From Lampris incognitus (taxonomy: Eukaryota > Chordata > Actinopteri > Lampriformes > Lampridae): a stretch of DNA of 64,000 nt. Positions 46,507 to 64,000 of the stretch are shown here, in pieces; within the stretch, counting starts at the first letter, position 1; each line of letters begins with the position of its first letter. The position numbers were made by a program, and so were the translations under genes. The notes beneath the pieces were generated by a model that had not been told where the DNA came from, ran no database searches, and saw only the letters and a program-made list of their open reading frames with translations. Location of the stretch: NCBI RefSeq assembly GCF_029633865.1, contig NC_079230.1:27445163-27509162 (forward strand), read 5' to 3'.

Positions 46507-46930
46507 GCCCCCCCCCTCCCAATTGAGCCCGGCCAATTACCCCACTCTTCTGAGCCGTCCCGGTCGCTGCTCCACCCCCCTCTGCTGATCCAGGAGGGGG
46601 CCGCAGGCTACCACATGCCTCCTCCGATACATGTGGAGTCGCCAGCCGCTTCTTTTCACCTGACAGTGAAGAGTTTCACCAGGGGGACGTAGCAAGTGGG
46701 AGGATCACGCTATTCCCCCCCAGTTCCCCCCCCGAACAGGCACCCTGACCGACCAGAGGAGGCAATAGTGCAGCGACCAGAACACATACCCACATCCGGC
46801 TTCCCACCTGCAGACAGGGCCAATTGTGTCTGTACGGACGCCTGACCAAGCCAGAGGTAACACGGGGATTCGAACCAGCGATCCCCGTGTTGGTAGGCAA
46901 CGGAATAGACCGCCACATTACTCAGACGCT
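46507..46930 (-). repeat. SINE family A copy in the CIDEB 3' region, inverted
   Basis: Full-length reverse copy with GGGGATTCGAACC at the right. It begins about 500 bp after the CIDEB stop and, if the AATAAA at 47366 is used, lies within the 3' UTR. Confidence 0.85.
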
Positions 46931-47365
46931 CATGGTTGAAGGTGTCTTAATGTGTGACATCAGTGTTGCGTTGTGTTGCGTTGTAATGAAGCCCTGCATA
47001 CACATGGCTCTCTATGGCACATGGTTGGACTCCACCGCGATAAACCGTATGTTTGAACTTCACATATAAAATAAGTAACGGGATAAACAGACACATGCAT
47101 TAATTCTTTTTTTCTTGCTAGTTTGTGAAATTTAGCAACAGGCCTGTCAGTTTGTGATGAAGTGACCCGGGGTCAAATCCCCACGTGACAGCAGATAATG
47201 CTAAACGTCCTGTAAAATACTTGGATTTGATTTGCCCTTTGCTGATTTTCATTTGGAGTGTCGTTTTTCTCCAGTCAGCGGGCGACGGCTGAGCCTGTTA
47301 TTGGTTTCTAGTTTGACCTGGAAGATTGTACATTTCAGTGTAATTGTAACTGCTGACACCAACCT

Positions 47366-47371
47366 AATAAA
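47366..47371 (+). promoter_or_regulatory. Candidate polyadenylation signal for CIDEB
   Basis: AATAAA about 1.35 kb after the CIDEB stop, followed by a TGTGATTGTGACTTTG stretch. It would give a long 3' UTR containing a SINE. Confidence 0.45.
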
Positions 47372-47754
47372 ATGCTGTGATTGTGACTTTGAAAAGGGGG
47401 AAAATATATTCTAGTAAAGAGTTGAAATACAAAATCTGTAAATCTAACTGCATGCATTGAATTGAATTGTCTGTAAGTGATTCGTGAGTACAATAATGGA
47501 TGGAAGGGTTCGAATTCCCCCCACGACTGAGGAACAAACAAATTTATTATCTGAGTGGGGGGGGTGGGGGTGGGGGGGGCAGATAACCAGAGAAAAACGC
47601 ATTTCTTTCAAGATGAACAAAATTCTCCTGCTGCTGCGGACATTTGACAACAAATACAAACATCTAAAAATCATCTAACAACAACAGAACAATAGAAACC
47701 AACACTAATAGGTGAATTCACAAGAACTTGATAAACTAACTCAACCAATGTGAC

Positions 47755-47850
47755 CGGTTATTTTCTTGCCCGGTGCGGGATTCGATACGGGGTGTACTGC
47801 ACCACAAGGTGACACCGCTAACAGGTCCGACCCGTTAACTAGGGGCTAAC
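47755..47850 (-). repeat. Sequence related to the TRIM-like LTR
   Basis: On the minus strand, CTAACGGGT-like and GTTAGCGGTGTCACC, then CGAATCCCGCACCGGG, align with the order of blocks in LTR2 at 45609-45763. Probably a solo LTR or related SINE-like unit. Confidence 0.45.
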
Positions 47851-47871
47851 GTGTCTTATCAGTAGTTTACA

Positions 47872-48240
47872 CTAGCATAAGGAACAACGCGATTTCTTTG
47901 AACGTATCAGATCAGGGGATCCGCTGCTGTCGTGAAGGCTTCGTCGCTCATCCCGCCCCTTTTCCAGCGTCATTTCCGGATGAAGTTTCCCGTCTTCCTC
48001 GGTTGACTTGACAACGGCAAGCGCGTTCATCCGCTGCCGCCGTCTGACGCACGTCCTCAGCAGCTGGCTGCGCTCTCCCGCCGTCATCCAGCGCAGCTTT
48101 CCCCTCTTGATCTGATCTGGTAGTGCCTGTTGCCAAACCGCTGGACCAGTAAGCGGCGAGAAAGGTGGGTGGGTGCCGCCAGCTGGTCGTACTGCTGTTG
48201 GCGAGGAAGGGGAGGCTCGAAAACGTCTGCTGCAGTTTAT
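47872..48240 (-). CDS. Unassigned open frame
   Basis: A minus-strand frame of about 120 codons (IKRGKLRWMTAGERSQLLRT, then RRRQRMNALAVVKSTEEDGK) is GC-rich compared with its surroundings and ends at the L2 fragment. I recognise no family and see no clear splice sites. It could be an orphan exon or chance. Confidence 0.2.
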   Translation of the reverse strand: MNCSRRFRASPSSPTAVRPAGGTHPPFSPLTGPAVWQQALPDQIKRGKLRWMTAGERSQLLRTCVRRRQRMNALAVVKSTEEDGKLHPEMTLEKGRDERRSLHDSSGSPDLIRSKKSRCSLC

Positions 48241-49170
48241 CTGAATAAGGCTGCTGATCCAAAGCCTTTCTGGCACTTGTTGATACTTTTGGGTTCACCC
48301 AGTTCGTTCAAGGGTCGACTCATTGCAGTGGTAACGCCCTTGATTTGGTTTTATCTAAAGGGATAGCTGTTTCTGACCCGAATGTCTTGCCAACCACGTC
48401 TGCTGTGTCAGATTATTTTCTCCTCAAATTTGAAGCTTTATTGGCCTGTCCAGATGTAATCGCCACTCGCCACATTGGTCCCTCCACAGCAGCCGCATTT
48501 GGCCTGCATCTGCCTGAAGTCTTGGCTCCTTTCACTGTGGTAAATGACTCTGTCGAAAATGTCACTAGTGACTTAAATGTGGCTGTTACGACCCTCGGTC
48601 CGGAGAGAGTGCAACAATTAGTGTACTGAGGTGAGGGTGCAACACACGGCACTAGGGCCCTAACAGTGGCCCTCTCTAGTCTCCTCGATTCAGTTGCACC
48701 TCTCACTACCAGAGCCGGGTGACTAAAGAGGCCTACATTACATTACAGTCATTCAGCCAACACTTTTATCCAAATCCATTCTGCCGACTAGATTATAGCG
48801 TATAGATTATGACTAACTGATGACTTAATTGATTATGACTAATGACTGTTACAAACTGTCCTCTTCTCTCACATGTCTTTTCGCTCTCTCTCTGAACGAC
48901 GTCTTCTCCTTTTTCTTTTTCTGTGTGTGAATGGTGACATGTGAGTCTCCCTTGTGTGCATGTGCAGTCAGTCCTCCTCCCAGGTCCCCCTGGTGCGGGT
49001 GGTCGCCACCTGGATGCTGCCCGGCATTCCCCTCATCACATTTTCTTTTTATGTATCTTATAAATCCATATAGTTTTTTTTATCCTGTTTTTGTTTTTTT
49101 ACATGGTGATGCTGGTCGCGTGGCTTGGGTCCTGGGCTGTTCCGGTGGCGTCTGGACACTGCTTGGCATC
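48235..49170 (+). mobile_element. L2-type LINE, internally deleted copy
   Basis: The endonuclease segment ([20 protein letters not shown]) matches the L2 at 26.2 kb. It then jumps to the 3' UTR type seen at 28.6-28.9 kb (GTGTGAATGGTGACATGTGA, GGTGATGCTGGTCGCGTGGC). The reverse-transcriptase region is missing. Confidence 0.8.
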
Positions 49171-49179
49171 CTGTGTATC

Positions 49180-49418
49180 ATCTATCCATCCATTATCTTA
49201 ACCGCTTATACTGCTCTCAGGGTCGTGGGGATGCCGGAGCCTATTAAAGCAGTCATTGGGCAGCAGACGGGGAGACACCCTGGACAGGCTGCCAGGCCAT
49301 CATAGGGCCCACACATACACACATACACACACACACACACACACCCATTCATTCCTAGGGACAATGTAGTACGGCTGATTCACCTGACCTACATGTCTTT
49401 GGACTGTGGGAGGATATT
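49180..49418 (-). repeat. SINE family B, 3' half, inverted
   Basis: CCATCCATTATCTTAACCGC, CTCTCAGGGTCGTGGGGAT and CACCTGACCTACATGTCTTT in the order of a reverse copy. It contains an (AC)n tract at 49309-49344. The head is missing. Confidence 0.85.
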
Positions 49419-49967
49419 GGTGTATCATGATATCTGCTTACATGTGCAAAAAATACCATGTTTAAGAATCCAACTGAGGTGCATCACATTGAGCTGTCTG
49501 GTAACCTAATGCACAATATCAAACCAGAACTAGTTTTCAGATAATACTCCCTCCCGTAGCTATTTCAGAACTCATTTGGCGAGACATTTTCAGCAACAGA
49601 TTGTCGCTATCCCCAATTTACACAACAAAATTGTGTATCATGATAAAGACAGTATCCTAATTTCATCTTGCAGTGTGACAGCTTTCATCCAAAAGACCTT
49701 TTTGACTTGGCTGTCATCCACCGTGGATGGTGGATGCAGTGTCGCTGCCATTTCAACAACGCCACTGTGCAGAGGAAAGTGGATTTGCGTGTGTTGTGCA
49801 CGGCTGTGAGATGTTATTTTGTGTGTGCGATTGCACTGGTGCAAGTTAGGGTGAGTGTGTGTGGAAATCTAGAAATGACCACACATCCAACCAAGTGAGA
49901 TGACTGAATTCGGGTGGGGATCTAAGTCCTCACGATAGTATCTGAGTATTCAGTGTCTGAATATTGA

Positions 49968-49972
<5 letters not shown>

Positions 49973-50002
<30 letters not shown>

Positions 50003-51360
50003 TCGGCTGCTCCCGTTAGGGGTCACCACAGTGGATCATCCGTTTCCATCTCTTCCTGTCCTCTGCATCTTCCTCTGTCACACCAGCCACCTGCATGTCC
50101 TCCCTCACCACATCCATAAACCTCCTCTTTGGCCTTCCTCTTCTCCTCTTCCCTGGCAGCTCCATATTCAGCATCCTTCTCCCAATATACCCAGCATCTC
50201 TCCTCCACACATGTCCAAACCATCTCCATCTTGTCTCTCTTGCTTTGTCTCCAAAACGTCCATCCTGAGCTGTCCCTCTAATATACTCCTTCCTAATCCT
50301 GTCCTTCTTCATCACTCTCAATTAAAGTCTTAGCATCTTCAACTCTGCCACCTCCAGCTCCACCTCCTGTCTTTTCGTCAGTGCCACTGTCTCCAAACCA
50401 TATAACATAGCTGGTCTCACAACCATCTTGTAAACCTTCCCTTTAACTCTTGCTGGTACCCTTCTGTCACAAATCACTCCTGACACTCTTCTCCACCCAC
50501 TCCACCCTGCCTGCACTCTCTTCTTCACCTCTCTTCTGCACTCCCCGTTACTTTGGACAGCTGACTCCAAGTATTTCAACTCATACGCCTTCGTCACCTC
50601 TGCTCCTTGCATCCTCACCATTCCACTGTCCTCCCTCTCATTCACGCATGTGTGTTCCGTCTTGCTCCTACTGACTTTCATTCCTCTTCTCTCCAGTGCA
50701 TACCTCCACCTCTCCAGGCTCTCCTCCACCTGCACCCTACTCACACTACAGATCACAATGTCATCCGCGAACATCATAGTCCACGGAGACTCCTGCCTGA
50801 TCTCGTGTGTCAACCTGTCCATCACCACTGCAAACAAGAAAGGGCTCAGAGCCGATCCCTGATGTAACCCCACCTCCACCTTGAACCCATCCGTCATTCC
50901 TGCCGCACACCTCACCACTGTCACACTGCCCTCATACATATCCTGCACCACTCCTACATCTCTGCAACTCCCGACTTCCCCACACAAAACCACACCTCCT
51001 CTCTCGGCACCCTGTCGTATGCTTTCTCTAAATCCACAAAGAGACAATGTACCTCCTTCTGGCCTCCTCTATACTTCTCCATCAACATTCTCAAAGCAAA
51101 CATCACATCTGTGCTGCTCTTCCATGGCATGAAACCATACTGCTGCTCGCTGATCATCACCTCTCCTCTTAACCTAGCTTCTATTCCTCTTCCCCACATC
51201 TTCATGCTGTGGCTGATCAACGTTACACCTCTGTAGTTGCTGCAGCTCTGCACGTCGCCCTTGTTCCTGAAAGTCGGTACCAGTATGCTTCTTCTCCACG
51301 TCTCAGGCTGAATCTTGATCATGTACTTTACTATGACGAGCTGGAGCATTCCTGATCAGT
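49973..51360 (-). mobile_element. RTE-type LINE, longest 3' copy
   Basis: Minus-strand frames 50954-51349 (ILVPTFRNKGDVQSCSNYRG, then CLFVDLEKAYDRVPREE), 50322-51047 (GLHQGSALSPFLFAVVMDRL, MFADDIVICSVSRVQVEESL) and 50016-50321 (RRWFGHVWRRDAGYIG-like, RGRPKRRFMDVVREDM) cover most of the reverse transcriptase, including the FADD active site. A (TAC)n tail lies at 49970-50000. Only two frame changes separate the parts, so it is younger than the other copies. Confidence 0.88.
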
Positions 51361-52370
51361 GCTGTGCGATATCCCGCCATCCGTTATTGTGTTTATGGGA
51401 TGGATAGTGATACTAAGCAGTGCTAGTGCTTACAAAGGTGCCGAGTGTGAGCTTGGCTCTGAGGATCTTTCTTCCTCGACGCTCTGCAAAAGGCTTTTTT
51501 TCCCCTCTGAGGCTTGTTGAGGGTCGGCTGAAGCTTAAAGTGGATATTAAACAAAGTTATCAAGGTTATCGAGCTTCATTGTCGAGTCCAATGGAACGAG
51601 CGCGGCACCGCTGACGCTCATTGACGTTGCACACGTTCATTGGGCGATTGCGTGCCATGTACCGAAACGCCTGCAGCGCCACCCGGTGGCTCGATGTAAA
51701 ACAACACCCGCTTCCCGTTTTTATTCCACCAAACGTATAATAAAATAGGAACAAAGGAGGGTGCGTTACTACCGATGACCGCCAGCACAGCAGAGGGGCG
51801 CTCATCCAAAGAAATGCATTCGTAAGTAAACGAGTAACATTCGTTTACTTTACCCCTCCGGAGGGCAGACGTCGCAAAGTGCGTCCCAATATAACCGAAA
51901 CTTAAACATGCGTAAAAACGGCAAAACATGACACAAGAACGTCACACTAAAGACACAACACACGGATAAAACCAAACGCAGGCCAGTCCACACACGACGC
52001 AACCGAGCAGGTTTCACAGCCTGTTTTTTTTTTTTGCGAGTTTGGACGCAACGATCATTTTAACGCATCTTTTGGTTTCGATATCAAATAAGCAAATGCG
52101 GAAGGTGGATTAACGTATGCGGGCACGTGTCGACCAGTAAGATTCCATTTATGACATATTGATATTTTGTTTCCTTGCTTGTTAAACAAAAACAAAAAAA
52201 ACAACACATTTTTCAAACAGAGAGGGTAAAAATAAGTCAGGGTTAGCGTTATCAACTAGAAACGCCCTCAGGAAGTTTCCATTGAGGGGCAAAGTGCAAA
52301 AAAAACAAAACAACAAACGACCACCGCCTTGGACAGCGGTTAGGTTTCGTTTCCTCGTCTCGCCAGCCCG
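51361..52370. other. Gap upstream of the TRIM-like gene, no element recognised
   Basis: Mixed sequence with a T12 run at 52023. I see no gene or repeat family. GC content rises towards 52350, where the promoter region begins. Confidence 0.5.
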
Positions 52371-52700
52371 GCCACGCCCCTTTAAGGCGGGGCTTTGCGG
52401 GGTAATCTGCGTGGGTGACGTAAGACGCAGCGAGCCCGCCAGCGTAGCGTGGAAGCCTCCGGTGTCTCGCCAGCTAGCCTGTTTAGCTTAGCCCGGCAAC
52501 GCGCTTCACTGCGAGGGGTCCGGAGCAACTCCGCGGGGGGAGAGCGGGGCACTTCAGCGCAGTTTAATATACACAGCCTCTCTCCCCATACGATGCACTA
52601 GAATCCTAACGCGCGTGTACGTCACCCACACGGATCACCCGCAACCCCCGCCCCCGCCTTAAAGGGGGCGGGGCTCGGCTTGCAACGCTTATAAACAAGG
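52371..52700 (+). promoter_or_regulatory. GC-rich promoter with long inverted repeat
   Basis: CpG-rich stretch upstream of the 52872 start codon. Arm 1 (about 52371-52432: ACGCCCCTTTAAGGCGGGGC, then GCGTGGGTGACGTAAGACGC) is inverted in arm 2 (about 52611-52680: GTACGTCACCCACACGGATC, then CGCCTTAAAGGGGGCGGGGC). Each arm holds a GC box, a CCTTTAAGG-type palindrome and a CRE-like TGACGTA. A TATA-like CTTATAAAC follows at 52687. This predicts transcription of the TRIM-like gene starting around 52710-52760. Confidence 0.6.
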
Positions 52701-52871
52701 ATGTAGTGGGAGGAGACGGAAACTTGGGCAGTTCCTTTGCGCTGGAGAGCGATGAGTCGCAAGGCGAGCACCATTTCACCGTCGCCAGTGTAAAAAAAAA
52801 ACGCAAGAAAAAGAAGGAGGAGGAAAAAAAAGAAAAGGCACCAACACCGAGATCCCGCAGAACCGGAAAAC

Positions 52872-54344
52872 ATGTCTGACAACCTGAAAGAGAAAAAGAC
52901 GGGAGTTCTTCAGTGTGACATGTGCCCAGCTGACCATCCGTCACCAGCACGGAAGACCTGCATGAAGTGTGAGATCTCCATGTGCGTCCAACACCTGCAG
53001 GCCCACCTGACCACCCCGGTGCTGCTGCAGACGCACCCTCTGACCGAGCCCATCGCCCTGGCGGGGGACGCCGGCACCAAATGTCCCCAACACGGCAAGC
53101 TGTTGGAGTACTACTGTTTGGACGACCTGGTCAACGTGTGCGTGTCCTGCGCCATCGAGGGCCAGCACCGCCTGCATGACATGAAAACCCTCCCCACGGC
53201 TCACGAGGAGCTGCTGCAGCGGCTGGCCACCGAGCAGAAGGCCTTGGCCAATACCGAGAAAGGGAAACTGAGCCTGGAGACGTGGGACAGGAGCGAAAGA
53301 GACAAGCTGCAGCGTTCTGCCACGCGTCTCATTGAGGCCGTGTCGAGCCTGCGCGACCTCGCCCAGACCCGAGTCCAGAGCTCTGTCGCCGCCCGCCTGC
53401 TGGCCATCAAAACCGCCAAGAGCAGCGTGGAGGCGGCGAAAAGGGAGGAGGACGCCTTCCGTTTCCTCCAGCTCTACTCTCAGGTGTATCAGGATGTGCA
53501 AAAGGCCAAAGCGGTGGATCTGGGGAACGGGTTAGAGCCCGGCAGCGAGCGCAACAAACTGCTCCGGGAGTTGCAGCAAGGTGGCCAAACGATGATACAG
53601 CAGGCGACCCAGCTGCTGGACTCCACGCTGACTTTGGTCAACCCGAAAAACCCGACGAGCAACCAGGACGCCCCCGATTTCAACTCGCAGCTGACCTTTG
53701 ACCCGCAGAGTTTGGCAGCGCCCGTGTCGCTGTCCAAAGACCGCAAGAAAGTTTTCTGCCACAGCTGGGAGGGCAACTTCCCGAACTGCAACGTTCTCAT
53801 CCAGATGCCCCACACCGATTCCGACACCATCAGATGGACGCTCAGCCTCCCGATGCAGTTTGACTGGACCATCGGTTTATGTGCCAAAAACGTCACAGGT
53901 TACCTCGCAAATAATCTCTCATATATTCAAACACACGGAGACATCAGCGCCCTGGGCTGGCTGGGTAACCAGCTTACTCCTGTCATGTCGTCCCACACGT
54001 CGTCCCAGACGAGGCTGGCTTGCGCAAGCGACGCGTGCCGGCCCCAAAAGGTGGAAGTTGTGTGGAACGTTTCCAAGGCCTCGTTGTCCTTCCTCAACCA
54101 GTGCGACAGGACGGAGATACTGAAAATCCCGTTGCGCAGCCCCAGCCGAGAGTACGCTCCCTTTCTCAAGGTGGACGACAGTGCCCACAGTAATGCGTTC
54201 ACTTCCGGTTTTGGCTTTCCACGGCAGAACAGGTGCCGGTGTGGCAGATCCCGTTCAGCTGGTGCCTTTGGTAATAACTACTGCAGCTGTGGTCAAATGA
54301 CTGACAAATTCCGCACCACCGAGCTTCTTTGCGAACTTCTGTAA
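52872..54344 (+). CDS. TRIM-like protein: two B-boxes, coiled coil, divergent B30.2; no RING
   Basis: Single uninterrupted frame of 490 codons starting at ACATGT after an A-rich leader. N-terminal zinc-binding B-box 1 (C15, C18, C30/C33, C38, H41, H45) and B-box 2 (from C71-x2-H74: CPQHGKLLEYYCLDDLVNVC, then CAIEGQHRLHDM). A long helical coiled coil (about 115-260; LATEQKALANTEKGKLSLET, VAARLLAIKTAKSSVEAAKR) follows. The C-terminal region (about 285-465) resembles a divergent PRY/SPRY (FDWTIGLCAKNVTG, KVEVVWNVSKASLSFLNQCD, YAPFLKV). The last about 30 residues are Cys/Arg-rich (RCRCGRSRSAG, YCSCG). No RING precedes the B-boxes, so E3 ligase activity is not expected on its own; fish B-box/SPRY proteins often act in immunity or ubiquitin signalling. 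The gene appears intronless, suggesting retrocopy origin or the single-exon habit of some fish TRIM clusters. The exact ortholog is unknown. Confidence 0.85.
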   Translation: MSDNLKEKKTGVLQCDMCPADHPSPARKTCMKCEISMCVQHLQAHLTTPVLLQTHPLTEPIALAGDAGTKCPQHGKLLEYYCLDDLVNVCVSCAIEGQHRLHDMKTLPTAHEELLQRLATEQKALANTEKGKLSLETWDRSERDKLQRSATRLIEAVSSLRDLAQTRVQSSVAARLLAIKTAKSSVEAAKREEDAFRFLQLYSQVYQDVQKAKAVDLGNGLEPGSERNKLLRELQQGGQTMIQQATQLLDSTLTLVNPKNPTSNQDAPDFNSQLTFDPQSLAAPVSLSKDRKKVFCHSWEGNFPNCNVLIQMPHTDSDTIRWTLSLPMQFDWTIGLCAKNVTGYLANNLSYIQTHGDISALGWLGNQLTPVMSSHTSSQTRLACASDACRPQKVEVVWNVSKASLSFLNQCDRTEILKIPLRSPSREYAPFLKVDDSAHSNAFTSGFGFPRQNRCRCGRSRSAGAFGNNYCSCGQMTDKFRTTELLCELL

Positions 54345-55194
54345 CTGACGAGCAGGTCAGAGCCAAGCGCCGCAGTCAAGACGACGCTGCCAAAAGTCGA
54401 CCGCGTCCACATTATATCCGCACGGCGGCCAAGTCTAGTCTGCGCATGCGTGCCCGCACGGCCGCGTTTTATCCAGCCAGCTGTTTTGCTAGATGGCAAT
54501 CCCCCCCCCCCCGCAATTGTTGGCCTTCTCGTCCATGGCACTGTGTTTTGTGTTAAACTTGCTGTTTCATGACTGTGCGGCCCTGTTTTGGGGACAATCT
54601 CAAATTCACCATAACATTCGCAAGTGTTGTCGCAGCTCATCTTAAGGTGGTTCCTGAACTTTGGTCCGGATCACAACACCGGCTCTGGGACTTCCTCAAT
54701 TCCTGGCTACATTTTGTTTTGCATAGCTTCTTTCCCTTCTCCCCCCCCCCCCTCTATGCAGGTCCCTTAAGGGGGCTGTGGGATTTTTGTGTGCCAAGTC
54801 CTTGTTTTTTTCCATGTCACGTGAAGCGAGAGGAAGTGAGCTGAACAATGTCAACATGGGACTTTAAGTCAAATATTATGTACGACTATGTCAAGAATAG
54901 AGAAGACGGGGAAACGTGGAGCCTTAAAAGAAAATGTAGGGACATTTAAACTGCATATTTACCTGCTGTATATAGAAAGGGGCCGTGTTTTTGGCCAGAT
55001 GTGCCCCGCCGCTGCCACCCACACAGTTCAGTGAGTCGCAGGTTTTGCTGTGGTTGACGTTGCAGTGGGAAAAGTCACACTACACAGAGAAAAGACACTT
55101 CAGAGACGGGGCAACAGGAAGGCCGATGTGAAAACTGGTCCATAGCGAACGTTTAATACAGATCAGTGGAAGTGTGCCTGTTCAATTCTGACCA

Positions 55195-55200
55195 AATAAA
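55195..55200 (+). promoter_or_regulatory. Polyadenylation signal for the TRIM-like gene
   Basis: AATAAA 850 bp after the stop codon. The intervening 54345-55194 has no repeat family I recognise and is the presumed 3' UTR. Confidence 0.6.
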
Positions 55201-56292
55201 AACGAGAGTAAAACAAACCACGTGTACACCGTGTCCATTCCTACAACAAACCCACGTTAACTTTGGTATCCAGCGGAAGCAGCAACTGCCAGAGAAATCA
55301 CACAATTTTTTTTTTATGCTTAAAGGTCTGTACTGTGACCAGGTCAGCTGACAGATGTACGATAGACCTGCTGTTCCTGGAGGTAAATTGGCACATAAAA
55401 TGGCCCATAACCACCTCACAGTGGTAAATGACATCTGCAGCTACTGACCGAAACGTGTCATCATGCTTGCCAGCAAATGTGATTGGGGGGGGGGGGTGGA
55501 TAAATCACATGGCAGTTCTGAACACTAACTGGTCTGATTTTGTCAATAGTATATAATATCATCAGTTCAAAATTAATTAATTTCAATTTAACAAACAACT
55601 TTCATGACAAAATAAGGCAAGCTGACAATAATGGATCATTTCAAATGTCAAAGTGCAACACTCGCCAGTGAACAACTGACAACACAACTACGTTTTGATT
55701 CTTAATCCACCACTAAAAACTGTATATATCTTTAATCCTGTCCAAGTGCTCTTAAGACTCGATTTTTTTTTTTACTTTGGTGACAAAGACATACTATGTA
55801 TGTTGCTTACAGTGTGTAAATTTGCAACTTGGCAGTGAGACGCCTGGAATAATACACAAAAATAAAAACAGAACATTTGCATACAGCTAGGAAACAGACA
55901 AATACAAAACAGAGAGCTGGCGTGGAATGATCGATGGTGGGAGTTAAATGTGGGGATGGAGAGGAATGTTTCCAGAGCTGGAAAAGAAAACTGCCGTGTC
56001 TGATGTCTGGAGATGCTAAACATCAATTTGGTGACTGGTATCATATTTTCTAAAACACCTAAGGAGTCCGACATGACTCGATTACCACGATGAGGAGCTA
56101 CATTTGTGAGATCATACGAAGGCAGATGATAAAAAACTGCTGCACTGACCTTGATGGTTGTTTTTAACCACACGGCAGATTCATGTGGCCAGTACAAAGG
56201 ACATAAAGATATCTGGTATGCATGTATGTTCGTATGCAGGTGTGTGTGTGGTGACTGTGAGATCGACGGGGCCCCGCGGTCCAGACGCCAGC
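55201..56292. other. Gap between convergent genes
   Basis: AT-rich, with a G11 run at 55484-55497. Probably includes the 3' UTR of GMPR2 (minus strand). No other feature recognised. Confidence 0.5.
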
Positions 56293-63354
<7,062 letters not shown>

Positions 63355-63585
63355 CTAAAGGGGGGGAGAAAAGTACAGGGGGTGGTGGGTGAAATCTGTT
63401 GAATAATATAAATTCAGTTTACCGCTCTGGATTTGTTGCACCAAACTGAGAAAACCACAGCACCAGTTTGCATCTCTGCCCACAATGTGGGCTATTCTAA
63501 AATCATAGGGTTATGGTAGTCTAAATGAAAGACACGCAAGCGTGTTTCTTATAAGGTAATCATTTTTGTAGTCTCAACACCAACA

Positions 63586-64000
63586 ATGACAGCTGGGAAG
63601 GTTAATAAGCAAAGCGTAACCTTCTCCCCAACCTCTGCAGCTACCATCTACCCTCAATACAATTCAACGCCACCAGATGATCAAGAAACTCCACCATCTG
63701 AACATCCCTCCACCTCTCATCCACTGGTCCACAACTTCCTCAGCAACAGACCATGGGCTGTAAGAACAGGCATAGTAACATCATCAACCATCATCACCAA
63801 CGCCCGAGCCCCTCAGGGCTGGGTCCTTGGTCCCTTTTTCTACACACTCTACATAAACGACTGGATCAGCCCTTCACTCATCACCACTTACTACAACTAC
63901 TCTGATGATACTGCCATACTGGGACTATCAACACTCCATTTCTGATTTTATACATGGTGCACGGACAACTACCTCCAACTGAATGCGGACAAGACACAAG
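63586..64000 (+). mobile_element. LINE B-type reverse-transcriptase fragment, runs off the window
   Basis: Frame with FLSNRPWAVRTGIVTSSTII, NARAPQGWVLGPFFYTLYIN and the catalytic YSDD, then NYLQLNADKTQ in another frame. Same family as 29241-30334 but opposite orientation. It may lie in GMPR2 intron 1. Confidence 0.8.

Noticed and set aside
52941-53501. 186-codon minus-strand frame inside the TRIM-like gene
   Set aside because: Antisense shadow of the GC-rich coding frame; no start context or family match.

Overview
The window is vertebrate nuclear DNA, almost certainly from a teleost fish. Genes have short exons with GT/AG introns. The protein-coding content matches a block found on human chromosome 14q (DHRS4, TINF2, CIDEB, GMPR2). 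The intergenic and intronic DNA is packed with fish-type repeats: L2, RTE and L1 LINEs, Penelope-like elements, hAT and Mutator-like miniature elements, two abundant tRNA-headed SINE families and microsatellites. Gene names rest on recognising protein families from the translated exons; no database search was run.

Layout. 1-1.8 kb: a SINE, a possible exon of an unidentified membrane protein, and a decayed RTE LINE. 1.86-8.1 kb (+): the last six exons of DHRS4, a peroxisomal short-chain dehydrogenase; its N-terminal exons lie left of the window. 8.2-13.3 kb: repeats only, including a Mutator-like miniature element with a clean 9-bp duplication. 13.3-35.7 kb (-): TINF2 (shelterin subunit TIN2), ten coding exons whose phases all agree. 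Its introns hold two multi-level transposon nests: L2 > hAT > SINE at 14.6-18.8 kb, and LINE A > LINE B > L2 at 23.4-31.8 kb. 36-40 kb: hAT elements, a deleted Ty3/Gypsy-type element and Penelope-like pieces, some carrying hammerhead-ribozyme-like motifs. 40.3-46.0 kb (+): CIDEB in five exons. 46-52 kb: SINEs, L2 and RTE debris. 52.4-55.2 kb (+): an intronless B-box/coiled-coil TRIM-like gene behind a GC-rich promoter containing a long inverted repeat. 56.3-63.4 kb (-): GMPR2, eight exons, with the first exon beyond the right edge. 63.6 kb to the end: a LINE reverse-transcriptase fragment.

The genes do not form a functional unit. DHRS4 and TINF2 are convergent, TINF2 and CIDEB are divergent, and the TRIM-like gene and GMPR2 are convergent. 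They act in carbonyl/retinoid reduction, telomere protection, lipid droplets, probable innate-immune or ubiquitin-related functions, and purine salvage respectively.

Most interesting for follow-up: a roughly 400-bp LTR-PBS-PPT-LTR miniature retroelement in a CIDEB intron whose terminal repeats look tRNA-like; recurring CUGANGA-hairpin-GAAACGUH motifs in Penelope-type repeats; the inverted-repeat promoter; and the dated insertion nests.
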